The notes beneath the pieces are model-generated. The model saw only the letters and a program-made list of their open reading frames with translations. It did not search any database and had not been told where the DNA came from. A stretch of 64,000 bases of DNA, taken from the NCBI GenBank assembly GCA_019671135.1, contig JAHRHY010000004.1, forward strand, positions 806,001 through 870,000, given 5' to 3'. Below, in pieces: positions 32,669-44,770 of this stretch. How positions within the stretch are numbered: position 1 is the stretch's first letter; each line of letters opens with the position of its first letter. Source of the DNA: Linnemannia hyalina (Eukaryota > Mortierellomycota > Mortierellomycetes > Mortierellales > Mortierellaceae). The position numbers were made by a program, and so were the translations under genes.

Positions 32669-34865
32669 AAACAAGAACGAAGAAAAATGGCGCTTGGGAC
32701 ACACCTGCGAAGCTCACTTTCAACTGTTGACCAATGGTGTTCCGCAAACCAAGTAAGAAACAGGAAAGACCATAGAAAACAGCGTCCTGTTGCTGTGTGT
32801 ACTCTTGCCAAGTACCCAGTTGGTTCTCCTGTTTGCTTTTTCCGAACTCGCACTCCTGTTATGCCATAGACATCGCTAACGACGACAAAAGATACTCCTT
32901 ACCCTTCTTTTCTTACTTTCCCTTGAGCATCATCAACTTTGTCTGACCTTTTTCACTTTCATCGATGGAATATCTTTTTTCGTTACCCGCTTACGCTCGT
33001 GCTGTTTCGTTGTTTGTTAGAAACTCAGATTGTATACGTTCAATTGAATAAGACAGATAATGCACACGCTATTACACTCCAAGGTCCGCAATGGCTCGTG
33101 ATGCAGTCCCCTCCATTCCTCCATGGGTCGACTTGGCGGTGCACTTTTCTTTCACCTCCACTCCACGATTTAAGTCCATCTCTCTCATTTTCTTAGTTCC
33201 ATGGCTGCGACATGTCAGCAGAGATGAAAAACAATTAAAAATGATGCATGTCTCTCCTTTCTTTCCTCGCTCTCCTCTGGACCTTGCTCTCTTCCCAACG
33301 TGAAAATATGTGGAGAGTGATAGAAGGTGACGCATCTTCTCCACGGGTGTGATGGCTGGGGTGTATGGCTGTTGCAGTTTGTTTACTCCAGTGGTAGAGT
33401 CCAGACACGGCCCAATTTCGTTCTCTTCTTTCTTGACTTGATATCATCTTTGCACAACGTTTCACAAATACAAACATGAAAAGTCAGCAACTTTACAAAA
33501 CAAAACAAAAACAAAAATAATAAGCGAAGCAGCTTTGTGGAAATGAACAACTCACCAAAGGATGAAGGGAGAGCAGTAGACGCGTCTACACTACCCAACA
33601 ACAAGAAATAAACAACAAACAATAGTCAATAACCAACACCTTACAACAAAGAAGATTGTGCATACATCAACTCGACTTTGGCAAGCTGGCTGATGGGGGT
33701 TGCAAAATATATGCGTCCTATCCTGCATTTGGATCCAAGCTTAATGTCTTCTCCCTCCATACGCGATCATATGTAATTCTTTCTCCACGGTCCTGTTCAT
33801 ATCATTTCGCCCCTCGAGATTCGTAATCATCATCAACAAAGGGCGTGTGCCTGAAACGACCTTACTCCTCAGATAGTTGTCAACGCGCATAAGGAGAAAC
33901 AACGAACAGGCCTAGGGAAAAGGAGCATGTACCTTTTTTTATTCTACAAAAATACCGATCGACAACGTACCGCACCCTTTTACACTCCGTTTGTCAACCG
34001 TTTGGTGACAGAAAAATGTGAGAAAGAAGATAACAGCAATAAACAAGAGTGGAGGCTCAGTTGGTTGCTCTTTTCATTCCTTGACTCTTCGCCCTTTTTC
34101 TCTCTCGTTCTCTTCCTTGCTTGCTTCTTGCCTTCGATGACTTTTTGTCTATGGGAGCCCGCACCTGGCTTGTCTACAAACATTCATACACGAACACGAA
34201 CCTTGCCGAACCCGCAACATATGCTAAAAAGTCTGGGTTTGTGTATTTTTTTCTTGTGTTCAGTTAGGCCAGCTGGTTGGTTAGGAGGTGAATAGGTGAG
34301 GGTGGATGCTTTGTTGGGTGAATGACACATGCTTGGCTGATGGTTGAGTTGGGTTTGAGTTGAATTCAATTGTTTGGCGCAAGACAAAAAAACTTAGCAT
34401 TATTGGAAGACAGATATCTTTCTAACAAATTCGGTCACTACGGATATTTTCTTACAAAATCGGTTCATAAATATCTTCTCCATTTGCTCACCCATGTTTG
34501 CTTGTACCTTGCGCAAGGGACGAATGCTTGGATGGCTTGTTTGGTGGCCTTGTTAGCTGGGCTGGGCTGGATGGTGCATCTTTTTTTTCCTCCGTTTTGT
34601 ATGGTGTGGGTGAGTGAGGCTGTGACCGCATGAAGCGAGCGATTTCGACGTCACCGTATTCTTCTACATTTGTCAGCGGTGTCTTAGCTGCGCTCCAGAA
34701 GTAGCAGGAGGGAAGGGACGGCTTTGAAATTGGAGCAAACGCCCATGTGTCTCTGGCATTCACTTCTCACTTTTGACAGCATCATCTCTTTCGCCCCAAC
34801 AACCACAACAGCTCTTACTTCAAACAGACACATACTACGACACAGCAACTACAACAGCTATAACC

Positions 34866-36479
34866 ATGGGTAAGGAGGACGCAGCGCAGGAGTCTATCAT
34901 ACCAGGAACAACACACAATTGCGCATTCACCACAGGCGTTCCATCATCGACCCTCCCTGAAGTTTGTTGTCTTGCTGCCATCTACCACCTGCCAAGGCAA
35001 CTCATTCAAGGGGAAGAAACAGGGAAAATGGAATCACACCACAAGTCAAAAGTTTGTCGAACGACTAGACAGATGAGGGCATCACCCATCTTTGACATCA
35101 CAAACAAAAGAGATTCAGGGACACTTTGCTTTGTCGCAACAAAAGCGCACGCCAACGTTCAACTCCATGGAGAGAGTGTGAGAGAGACACACACACCAAC
35201 AATACACACAAAGGAGGCACAACAACAGCACCACCTGTTTGGACCCTGGGTTGATTTATTAATTATCCCCTTTGTCCTGCCACTCTTGTTGTACCGCATT
35301 TTAATTAACTGTCTCTTCATACTTCGTTCTATTCTGCATAGGCTCGATCTTTTCTCGCATTCTTGGAAGGCTTTGGGGCGATAAGGAGGTGAGAATCTTG
35401 ATTCTCGGACTGGACGGAGCAGGAAAGACCACTATCTTGTACAGACTCCAGGTCGGAGAGGTTGTAACAACCATCCCCAGTAAGTCTTCCCTTAGACGGA
35501 CACTGGATGCTGATACGTTATGAAGAAGATATGGCGAAAGGCTACATTCGTGGGCTTGCCTATTATTATTATTATTTTATGTTCTATTGATACGAAAGAA
35601 GAACAGTCAAAACGACAAGGAAGAGACGATTGAGAAAAAGAGGAAAAGTAACGAACACTTTTCCTTTTATTTCGAGGCAGACGCGAAGAAGCCGTACCTT
35701 TTCGGACTGCTATCTGCCTACGACTGAATTGTCAACGCTCACTCTGCGATTGAGCCTCAAAAGGCACAGCCTGCTGACCGCGTATTGCAATATCATCTAT
35801 GCCACCATGTTGCTAACCTTTCACAATATCCCTTCACCACAAAAATAGCCATTGGATTCAACGTTGAGACGGTGCAGTACAAAAATATCAAGTTCCAAGT
35901 GTGGGATCTGGGAGGTCAGACATCGATCCGCCCATACTGGAGATGCTACTACGCCAACACGGATGCTGTGATTTACGTCGTCGACTCTGTGGATCGTGAC
36001 CGTGTATCGACTGCCAAGGAGGAGCTGATGGCCATGTTGGAGGAGGACGAGCTCAAGGACGCTTCATTGCTGGTTTTTGCCAACAAGCAGGATATGGCCG
36101 GCGCCATGACCGCCGCCGAGGTCTCTGACGCCTTGGGACTCAGCACGTTAATGAACCGTCAGTGGAGCATCTACAAGACGAGCGCCGTCAAGGGTGAAGG
36201 ACTCACAGATGGCTTGGACTGGTACGTTTTTTCTTTTTTGTTTTGTCATTTTGCCTGTTGTTTTTTCGTGGTTGTTGTTTATTTGCATGTGTTGGCTGGA
36301 TGGTGACCCTTTTGTGTTTACGATATCCATTTTGGACAGAGCCCGTCTATTTTTCTCCCCTTCCTTTGTATGCATAATCCTCGCTTAAATGATTGAGCTA
36401 ACTCTAACTATCACCCACTTTTCTGTCCTTTCTGCCCTTCTTCCGTTCTCTTAGGCTGATCAACATCTTGCAGAAATAA
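34866..36479 (+). CDS. ARL1: ADP-ribosylation factor-like GTPase ARL1
   Basis: Small GTPase of the trans-Golgi network that recruits GRIP-domain tethers. Four exons: 34866-34869, 35342-35479, 35849-36221 and 36455-36479, 540 nt, 179 residues. Exon 1 is only four nucleotides (ATG plus G), so the initiator Met and myristoylatable Gly2 are split by a 472-bp intron. Motifs: GLDGAGKT at 24-31, switch Thr48 in [28 protein letters not shown] from 67 (typical of ARL1 rather than ARF1), NKQD at 126-129, and a C-terminus WLINILQK completed by the 25-nt last exon. The amphipathic N-terminal helix ([12 protein letters not shown]) is present. ARF1 is the main alternative but its signatures differ. It is convergent with the seven-helix gene at 37085-39158. 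Confidence 0.95.
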
Positions 36480-36480
36480 A
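36475..36480 (+). terminator. Poly(A)-signal-like AATAAA overlapping the ARL1 stop codon
   Basis: AATAAA spans the TAA stop of ARL1 (codons AAA TAA, then AAA). Confidence 0.35.
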
Positions 36481-37084
36481 AACACAGGGTTCCTCAATCC
36501 TTTGTCCTATCACCATTACTCTTCTTTCTCCTCACTTTTCGCTCACGCTTACATAGAAACCTTCACTCCCTCCATCTATCTCTCTCCTTTTTTTTTATTA
36601 ATACAAAACCTCAACTCACATACCCCTCAAAGTATAACAAAAAAAAACACGGCATATCCTCTTTGGACAATCATTGATGTATTGGTGAGGAGGTATCCTG
36701 ATTTACGTACATGTCCAACAAAGGGGCGTCAACGTTCCTCCCTGGTGACCCAGGACGATGAGGACGTTCATAATGATGCTCGCGGCTCTCATCTCACCTT
36801 TTTTGTTTGAGGTTTTTTGTACTCTCCGTCCCGTTGTTGTAGTCTCGAGTATTTCAAAGAAGGAAGAGGAGAGGATGACAAAGCTATGAATAACAACCAT
36901 ATAGACACAGCGTACACCCGGGCCAGGTTTTCTTTCGATAAGTATGTTTGCTTGTTTATTAGAGCTTTAGAGCGTTTTTTTTCTTGTAATAGTAGTGGTA
37001 TGGTACAACCCGTTCACTTAAAGTGTGTCGAGTACTTGTAGGATAAAAAGATATGTGGATCAAGGAAAGGAGCAGTGCTTCTGT
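36481..37084. other. Convergent 3' spacer between ARL1 and the seven-helix gene
   Basis: No gene seen; AT-rich with T runs near 36590 and 36975. Confidence 0.6.
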
Positions 37085-39158
37085 TTAGAAAATGGGGCTA
37101 CGAGAAGGGAAATCCATTCTGACGGGGCTGTCCGCAGAATCGGCCCTGTTGAGCTTGGATCTGGGCGCAGACTGTAAGAACTGCTGCTGTTGTGGAGACA
37201 ATGCCAGCTTGGGAGGCTTGGGGTGGTCAAATCCATAGGTTGACTTCCTCTCTCGACTCTCGGGACCATTGCCACTGGCACCACTGCTGTTGCTGCTATT
37301 GCTGGCGTGGTGACGATGACCGCCCGCGCTGCTGAAGCCGCCCATGGGGCTAGGACCAGGGCCGGGGCTGAGGGAATCGAGGGTCAGGTCCTTGCGGTGA
37401 TCGAGCATGATCATCCCTCCGTTGCCGTAGTAATCGGCGTTGTAGAACGAGTCAGGGCGGTTGCCGACGGTTTCCTGGTCGGATGGATAGAAGAGGGACG
37501 AATTGCATTCCAGGTCTCTGACCAAGACCCGGCTGCTCTCGACCGAGAGGCCACGATCGCGCGACCGGGCCAGCTTGAGGCCCTTGTGGGTTGGAGGAGG
37601 TGGACTCGTCGTCGTAGGCATGGTTATCTTGGTATCGCTACCCTTGCCATTGCCGTTGTAACGATAGTGGGTCCCCTTCCCGGCATCAAATGAGTCGCAG
37701 GCCGCAATCACGTCATCAATCCCACCACCAGAGCCGCGATCCAACCTCGACAATGCATGCTGGTTCTGGCTACCACCACCGCTACCACTGCCACTTCCAA
37801 CTTGGTTTGAAGAATCATGGCGCGTTCGGCTGTCAGTGTTGGAGCTGCCGGAACCGCTACCGTCACCACCATTCCCACGATTGCCGCCCTTACGCCAACG
37901 GCTTGTCCAGCGGTCGCTACTGCTAGTCTTGTTGGCGCTGCTGGTCCGGAACTTTTTGAAATGGTTCCGGTAGAAGCGTATTAGCATCTTAGGCGCAGGG
38001 AGGAAATAGATGGGCCCGATGGTGATCCGCAGACAGAGATCCAGCGCTTGGATCCGAGGCTTGTAGATCAGCTCGTTCTCAAAGACATACACCAAGTTCA
38101 GAATAGCGTATGCCTACGAGGGATAAAAATGAAGGGTTGATTGTTAATTGGACAGAAAACTACAGGATACAAGAGTTGAAGAGGCGCGTGGTTGAAAAAG
38201 TTGATAAAAGTGAGACACTTACGGTGGCCAAGGACATGAGGCAGGTGAGGTACCAGACACCAATAGCCATCATGTCACTATCGACAGAACGACCAGTGGG
38301 GCCGTGGCGATGGTTTTTGACCAGAGGGATGAAGAGATACACGCAGACCCAGACACAGGTCAGGAGCATGAATACCTGGTGTCCCAGATAGAATCCCGGA
38401 GAGGGCCTCATGTAGTACGTCTGCTCCGGCATCGAAAGCTGGTCGTAGCTGGCGGCACCGTAGATATCGGTGTTGTTGGGGATGCGGCCTGCTATTACAT
38501 CGCTATTGATAATCCTATCGAGCCTCGCTTGGGTAAGGATATCCGTGCTGACAATATCAATTCGCAGTTGCTTGACCTGGTCGGGTGGGATGAAATGCTT
38601 GAGGACCCGCTGTTGGAAGTAGAAGATGGTGACGCCGAGGGAGACTAAGGCGTAGAGAAAGATGACGACGAACGACATGCGAGCATAGATGCTCCGACCG
38701 CCTGTCATGGGGTAGAAACCCGATCCCACCGATACAATCGCGATCGCTAGAGCAATGACGGCAACTGACTCTGCCAGGAAATTCCAAGCCCAGTAGATGT
38801 TGGGCAGGACGGTGTTGTTGGCGCGGAGATAGCCGACGACAGCAATGGTGAGGCCCGCAAATGTAACAAGCGCGGCGATGACCCGGAGCCGGGTCATGTT
38901 CTTGAAGCACATGATGAGGGCGACGAAGCAGAGGAAGGAGAGGTAGCAGGTCGCGATCACGTAGGTCACTATTGAATCGGCATATGCCGAGTTATCATCT
39001 CGGTCGCTGTTCCACCAGCCCGGTCTGTTTCTATAGCTGCTATTGTCATCGTCGTCGTAGTGAGACCAATTGCCCCCCGGCCTGGTACCGTTCCATCGAC
39101 CACCTCCGCCAGTTTGATTCCGCCAGGTGCTATTCGACGACGGATTGGCGTCTCCCAT
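37085..39158 (-). CDS. Uncharacterised seven-helix membrane protein with long polar tail
   Basis: Family not recognised. Exons 38223-39158 and 37085-38113 join in phase 0 to give 654 residues. The first 55 residues are polar and Gly/Asn/Trp-rich with several N-glycosylation sequons (NST, NQT, NGT, NWS, NSS), so probably extracellular. Seven hydrophobic segments follow, including TYVIATCYLSFLCFVALIMC, RVIAALVTFAGLTIAVVGYL, FVVIFLYALVSLGVTIFYF and GHQVFMLLTCVWVCVYLFI; one is formed across the splice (LMSLATVAYAILNLVYVF). A basic juxtamembrane stretch (KMLIRFYRNHFKKFR) leads to about 280 residues of Ser/Gly/Asn/Pro-rich tail. This N-out, basic-inside layout is receptor-like, but no GPCR signature motif was identified. 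A multi-pass scaffold or channel-like protein is equally possible. Confidence 0.8.
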
Positions 39159-41359
39159 TATTCTTGAGGATTGTCGAGATTGTTGCTGTGTGGATGTTGA
39201 TGGATGTGAGTGTGTGAAGAGGTAGAGTGGTGAGAGGGAGGAAAGGAGGGAGAGTGAGCAAAAGAGTGTCTAGAGCAGCAGGGTAGGAAGGAGAGGAGAT
39301 AGGACGGGTGGGAAGAGAAAAGGGTCGGAAAAGGATAGCCGAGCGTTTGTCTCTGTTGATTGCTTGCTTGTTTGTTTGTTGGAAGTGGAGAGAGCGAGGG
39401 GGTGAGGTGTTTGTTACACCCGGATGGTGAATGGAAAGTGTGAGGAAAGATAGGCGTTGGAGGATGAAGTAATAAATTGGTTCCTGTGCGACCAATTAGA
39501 AGGGGAAAGAGGGAGGCAGCGAGGAAGGAGATTCGAGTGATCGCACTTGATCAATGAACAACGACGAGAGAGAGAGGAGGAGGGAAGGGGGAGTTGATGA
39601 GGAAGAAAGGAAGAAGAGCTGATGAGGAAGGAAGGACGGAAGGAAGGATGTGATGAGAGTGAGGTGAATGAATGAAGTGAGGGAGGAGGGTAGGTGATGA
39701 GTGGAGGAAGAGAGGGAAGGAGGGAGGAACTGCACCCGCAAGGGTAGAGAGTGGAAGGAAGAAGAGAGAGGAGGCAACCAAGGGAGTAGACGAAAGGAAG
39801 AGAAGAGAGAGAATAGTGAAGGGAAGAAGAAGAAGAAGAGGAACAGAGGGATGGAATGGAGCGGAGAAGATAGAAGAGGAAAAAGAAAACAACCAGACCG
39901 GCACTTTGCACGGATGTTCACTTCGCACTTCGATGGTCAATATCAATCACCTCCCCCACACCCACCCACGCCACCTCAATGTGAAAATACTCACACACCC
40001 TTTTTCATACGCTAGTGCACACCTTCCTCCATTCTCTCCTCTCCGCCTTCCTCTGTGTCGATTTCCAATAGCAAAAATAATTAGCTCCATTTCATGTTGC
40101 CAAGGCACTCAAACTCTAAACCGTTGACTCTCATTGTTTTCTTTTTGCTTTTCAGACCATCGAGAGTTTCGAGCCTTGACTTTTGTCTTTACCCGCTCAG
40201 AAGTACAAGGGTGTGCCCGCACTGGATAAATGCCAACACCCCCGGCAAGAGGGAATTAAATGTGTTGTTAGCCCCCTTCACAGTTCAGGCACCGCACTCC
40301 TTTTTCTCTTTTTATTTCGCCTTGCAATGAGTAGACGGCTGCATTACAAGTTCCATATCTTTCATTTCGGAGACTATCTGCTTACATGGTAGGTGGAGTG
40401 GGCACACAGACGCGATGATTCGAATGCCCTTTGTCACACTCTTACGAAATCAAAACAAACGCGCGGACACAAGAAAGAGTCGAGAGTTAAGTCTGACAAA
40501 ATCAGCCGATATTCTCCCTTCTGACCGTTGATTTGTTTTTTTCTCCTCTCTTTGTGTTTTCTTTCCATCTATGTATGGTCATAAAAACAACAACATCTTG
40601 TTTTTCATGCCCCTTATTTTTTAGACTTTCTTTGGGGGTAAATCGAGGCATGATCCCCTCTCCTCTCTCCCTCTCCTTGTCACTTTCTCGCACACACACA
40701 CCCATTTGTGTTTTTCTATCCTTCATCAAACGCTATTTGTATTTCGGGTGCTCAGGCTCGACACAAAAACAAAGCCAACACACAAACCCTCCTCTCATAA
40801 TAAATAGATCCTAGAAAAACATAAACACAAACCAAAATAACAAAAAATAAAATCCGCAAGGCTCAGTTCCCCTGCTTGGCCTCCTCTCCATTTATACACA
40901 TACCATAATGTATGGTCACCCCCTCCTCCCTCTCCCCTCCCTTCCCCTCTTCTCTCCATCTCTCCAAAAACACAGAAAACAACAACCAAACATGAGTGGG
41001 CGACATCAACAACAAAGTCTAATCCGGAAAAGGAAATTGCCTTCAGCAAACTCCTTTGAAGAGAGGATTAGACTTGGTTTAGATGTGAAAGAGGAGGATG
41101 TCAGCGCGTGTAAATTCATTAATGAAAACAAAGAGAAAGACAGAGAGAGAGTCGGAAGTTGTCGAATGTGATAATCCACCTTTACTACGGAAAACATATC
41201 GGATGAATACGAGTGGGAGGGACATGAAAAAAGCACATGGGAAAAAATCGACTGTCCGTCGGTCAAAGGGAGAGCCCAAGCCCCGAGTAATAACTTATGG
41301 AGAAAGATAGAGCAAGCGAAAATGATAAAGGCAAGGACAGGAAAAGAAAGTGAGAGTTG
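39159..41359. other. Gene-poor region: leader of the seven-helix gene and beyond
   Basis: 39160-39900 is strongly GA-rich on the plus strand, i.e. a pyrimidine-rich leader for the minus-strand gene ending at 39158. From 39930 onward the bias switches to CT on the plus strand. No gene seen. Confidence 0.5.
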
Positions 41360-41630
41360 GTAACCCTATTTTTCAATTACTACTAGAGGCCCCCGGGCTT
41401 TAAACGCTAGCCGATTTGCTCAAGAGAGAAAAACAAAAGCAAAAGCAAAAAAGCAGCAAACTGGGGGCACCTGGAGAATGGTTGAGACGTGTTGGCAAGC
41501 GGTCTAGGTCCATTGCATGCGGGGCCGAACTCCGTGTCAATGCGAGTTTGTTAAGGGTAAATAATGGATATCACGGGATTACTGAGGTCAAAAAACCAGG
41601 TATCTCAACGTTAATAAGATGAATAAAGAG
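41360..41630. other. Isolated GC-richer island of unknown nature
   Basis: A patch of higher complexity inside low-complexity spacer, starting near CTAGAGGCCCCCGGGCTTTA (41385-41404). It contains TTGGCAAGCGGTCTAGG (41492-41508), which resembles a tRNA-Leu A box. No acceptor-stem pairing and only a degenerate B-box-like sequence follow, so it is not called a tRNA. Confidence 0.3.
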
Positions 41631-44459
41631 GGGATCAAAAGTGGGCATTGTTTGTTATTGGTTATTTTGTTTTGTTTTGTTTTGTTTGTCAATACTGGTT
41701 GGGTAACGAGAGGAGGGTGGAGTTGGTCAAGTGAGGAAAAGAGGGTGGTCAAGTAGGAAGCGCCCGAATCAAAACATAAGACGAAGATTAAGTCCGGTTT
41801 ACTCAACGACGTGTTCGCGTCATTAGATGTAATCTATGAAACAAAAAGACGCGTTAGTTATGGTTGAATGTGAATGATCACTGTTCTCATCAATCAAGTA
41901 AAACATTTTAGCTCCTATGGTGATCGTAGTTGTTCCTTTCTTGTTTCTCTTTCCCTCTCTCACAACCTATTCTTTTGATCCTATTTGTTGCTCTCTTGGT
42001 TCCTCCTATTCTCTTTGTCTGTCTCCTGTTTCTCCTTGGACCGACGTGCTCCAAGGACCTTGACAGGATAGATATACTTTCTTTTGTCATCCAAGGATGG
42101 TCCTTCTTTCTCTTACTCACCCCTCTAATATTTGAAAGGAATGAGATAGTGTTTCATATTCATCCTCAACACGCCCTAAACAGTGTCCAATGGGTTCTAT
42201 TACTCCGTACCCCTCTTCTTGTTCTTTCTTCCCATCCAGTCCTTTCCGCTCCCTTTCCCCCGTTCATTTCATTTTTTTTATTACGTGAGGTGGAGGCATA
42301 ATATAAAAGCCAATGAGTACGGGTCAAAAGGCTAAACTGAAGCGCGATGTCTACCTTCTCTCACTTCTTAGCTTGTATTTTTTTTGTTTCTGTTCCATAT
42401 ATCACAATTTCTCTCTTTTTTTCCCTTCCCTCGTCTTTCTCTTGCTTGCTTCTATCACTTTCTCTGTGTCTCCGTGCAGCTTGTACCCCCCCGCGCTTTC
42501 CACTGGTCTGGACTCACTTTGTGCCAATTGTCTTGATGCAGCATAAACAAAACAACAACAATATCCTCGTACCCTTTACCATCGAGAATGTGTACGCATG
42601 AACTGCAGTAGGGTTTGGTTGTATTTTTTTCCTTCGTTCGTTCGGTCGTGCATGGATGGATGGATGACTAGCTCATTTTGTTGTTATTTTTGTTGACTCC
42701 CAATGGATGTTGTACGTGTGTTGGCTCGAGGGTATGCATGTCCTGCGTCACCCCCATTGGACGAAAGAAAGAAAACTTTGAATGCAAGCGACCATCAAAA
42801 TTTATGGGTGCTAGTTTGCTCAGGCACCCTACATAGGAGCGCATGCATCAAACAGAAAGAAGGAAAGGAAAATAAGGAAAGCACTGTTCGCCTTTTTTTT
42901 TCTTTGTTACATCTTCAAATGGAGGGAAGAGGGAAAGGGGACTAAGACCTTGTGAAAGAAAGATAACAAAACTTAGAGGGTTCCCTTTCCATTTGCCTTC
43001 CCCCGTGTGTCTTGTCTGTCGTTTTGTCTTTTGCTGTCGATCCCAAAAAAAGAAAAGGGGATCATCTGCCTCACAAAAGTACTGTACACTTTCTCTCTCG
43101 CCTGGTTTGCGTTCCGTCTCTTTGCAGGCAGTTCAGCCTAAACAAATTGAATGACACGAAGAAAGTGACAAGACGAGAAATAAAAGGGAGGAGAAGGAGT
43201 GAGTCGCGTACACGACAGAAAGAAGGAGAAGAAAGCAACGCAACAGCACGCCTGCCTGCCTTGTCTTTGTGCAATTACGTTCTCCCTCGGCCCTCTACTT
43301 TTTTTTTTAGCTCCCTGAGTGCTGGTAGAGAAGGGAAGAAAAGGGAAGAAAAGGGAAGAGAAGGGAAGAAAAAGGTGCAGTGACCAACCAACTAACCAGC
43401 CAACCACTTACCCCCGTCTTTCAAAAATGCTTCCTTTCCGTGTTGATGTCTGTTAACTCTGCCTACTCTGTCACAATAGCAGTCTGCTCCCTTCACCCAC
43501 CGCCCTTCCCCTTGCTTTTTTTTTTTTTTTTGGGTGTGGTTTCTTTCGTCGTAGGCAGTCCTCTTTGAAGTTTGTCTTCTTGTCCCAGATAGTCTTGTGC
43601 TGCTATGTCCTCCCTCCTTCTTCCTCTTCGTTGTCTCTGTTCAACTCTCGTCCCTCCATCCCCCTTTTCTGACCGTTTTCGATGCATGCCGCAGAAAGGC
43701 AGAAACACAGAAAAAGGTTACGAAGACGCGAGCGGAGGATAAACTCGTCCTTCATTCTCATCCAGCAGTCAATTTCAGATCTGCTCTATTATGTTCTGTT
43801 GTTCCGAGGGCCCGACCGCTCGTACGCCTCTCTTGCTCTTCTCCTCTTTTCACGTTGCATGTTTTTATTCCACAGGTGTTGGACGTTTTGTAGTTGTTTA
43901 TTTTTTTTCGCTTTTTCCCTCGAGGATCTTGTTACTGTTACTTGTTGGTCATCCTCTCTCTTTTTTTCTTGCTTGGTGCGACGTGATGTTGTATTTTTTC
44001 CCTTTCTTTCTTCCCAGCTTTGCGTTAGATCGGGATAAGCGTTGCATTGATTTGTCGTCTCTTATCTTCGTTAGCCGAGAGTATGCACCGAGAGTGTAGC
44101 CCGAGATAGATGGAATCGCCGAGAAAGAATGCCCGAGATGTTGATGAAGCAAGGAAAAAACTGTGTCTGTTTATGCCAATGGATGTATGCAAAAATAAAA
44201 TAAATTCGAGTGAATGCATGCTAACAGTGGGGGGAGGGGGCGATTTTTTTTCTCTCGTACAAAGTTTTTTTTATCAATGCACGAAGAGATGGAGGAACGG
44301 CAACAGAGTTATTTGTGGTATGTGGCATGTGGTATGTTGGTATGTATGTTTCTTTGAGAGCGTTGCATGGAGCAACCAAATTAGTGATCAATGATGATGG
44401 TAGTGATGACAGAATGGAGGAGAACGACCAAACGGGCACGTTGATAAGTTGATTGCTAA
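41631..44459. other. Gene-poor, mostly CT-rich region
   Basis: No gene seen. Plus-strand pyrimidine bias dominates 41930-42600 and 43440-44040. Contains a 10-bp tandem array (43327-43374) and a T16 run (43516-43531). Confidence 0.5.
43327..43374. repeat. 10-bp tandem repeat AAGGGAAGAA
   Basis: Nearly five copies of the decamer AAGGGAAGAA with a single substitution in the fourth unit. Confidence 0.85.
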
Positions 44460-44770
44460 ATACTCATTGGATCAAAGACGCGTCGCAGCCAGTCGCCGCG
44501 CCTTCGGTCGTACTGTTACCCTCATTGCTGACATGATTGGCCTCTTGAAACTCTCTAGACGCATAACAAAATGACTCAGACCATTTACACGGCCCCCTGC
44601 GTTAGAGTTCGAACTGACCAACGGCAGTAGAGCAACCCGATAATGAATATATAGATTATGGATACCCATCTCCGCAAGGAGCAGAGAGTTCGAATGTGAG
44701 GAGAGAGTGATGGAACAAGCGAGGAGTACATTCAAATTGTTCCTTGGACTCCATGGTCTATGGGGCAATA
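44460..44770 (-). other. Higher-complexity open segment, possible decayed coding fragment
   Basis: A 98-codon minus-strand frame (44472-44768) with ordinary amino-acid composition, unlike the Phe/Ser/Leu-rich chance frames around it. It includes EMGIHNLYIHYRVALLPLVS and basic VRPKARRLAATRL. The segment stands out in base composition from flanking spacer. It could be a relic of a retroelement or gene; I see no diagnostic motif and give no function. Confidence 0.25.

Larger units (their letters stand above)
30045..34865. other. 4.8-kb gene-poor region between the pseudokinase and ARL1 genes
   Basis: No convincing gene. 30180-30400 is GA-rich on the plus strand (pyrimidine leader of the minus-strand pseudokinase gene). 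31560-32030 is a second GA-rich stretch with no recognisable gene to its left in that orientation. Two tetranucleotide microsatellites lie near 32.2 and 32.6 kb. Confidence 0.5.

Noticed and set aside
32374..32853. 159-codon minus-strand frame with FVRSFVRSFARSF repeats
   Set aside because: The repeats come from the GAAC microsatellite; the rest has no recognisable domain.
39414..39946. Several overlapping Ser/Leu/Pro frames on the minus strand
   Set aside because: All three frames are open because the strand is nearly pure pyrimidine; this is the leader of the seven-helix gene.
41483..41570. Candidate tRNA-Leu gene
   Set aside because: Good A box only; no acceptor-stem complement and the B box is degenerate and too close.
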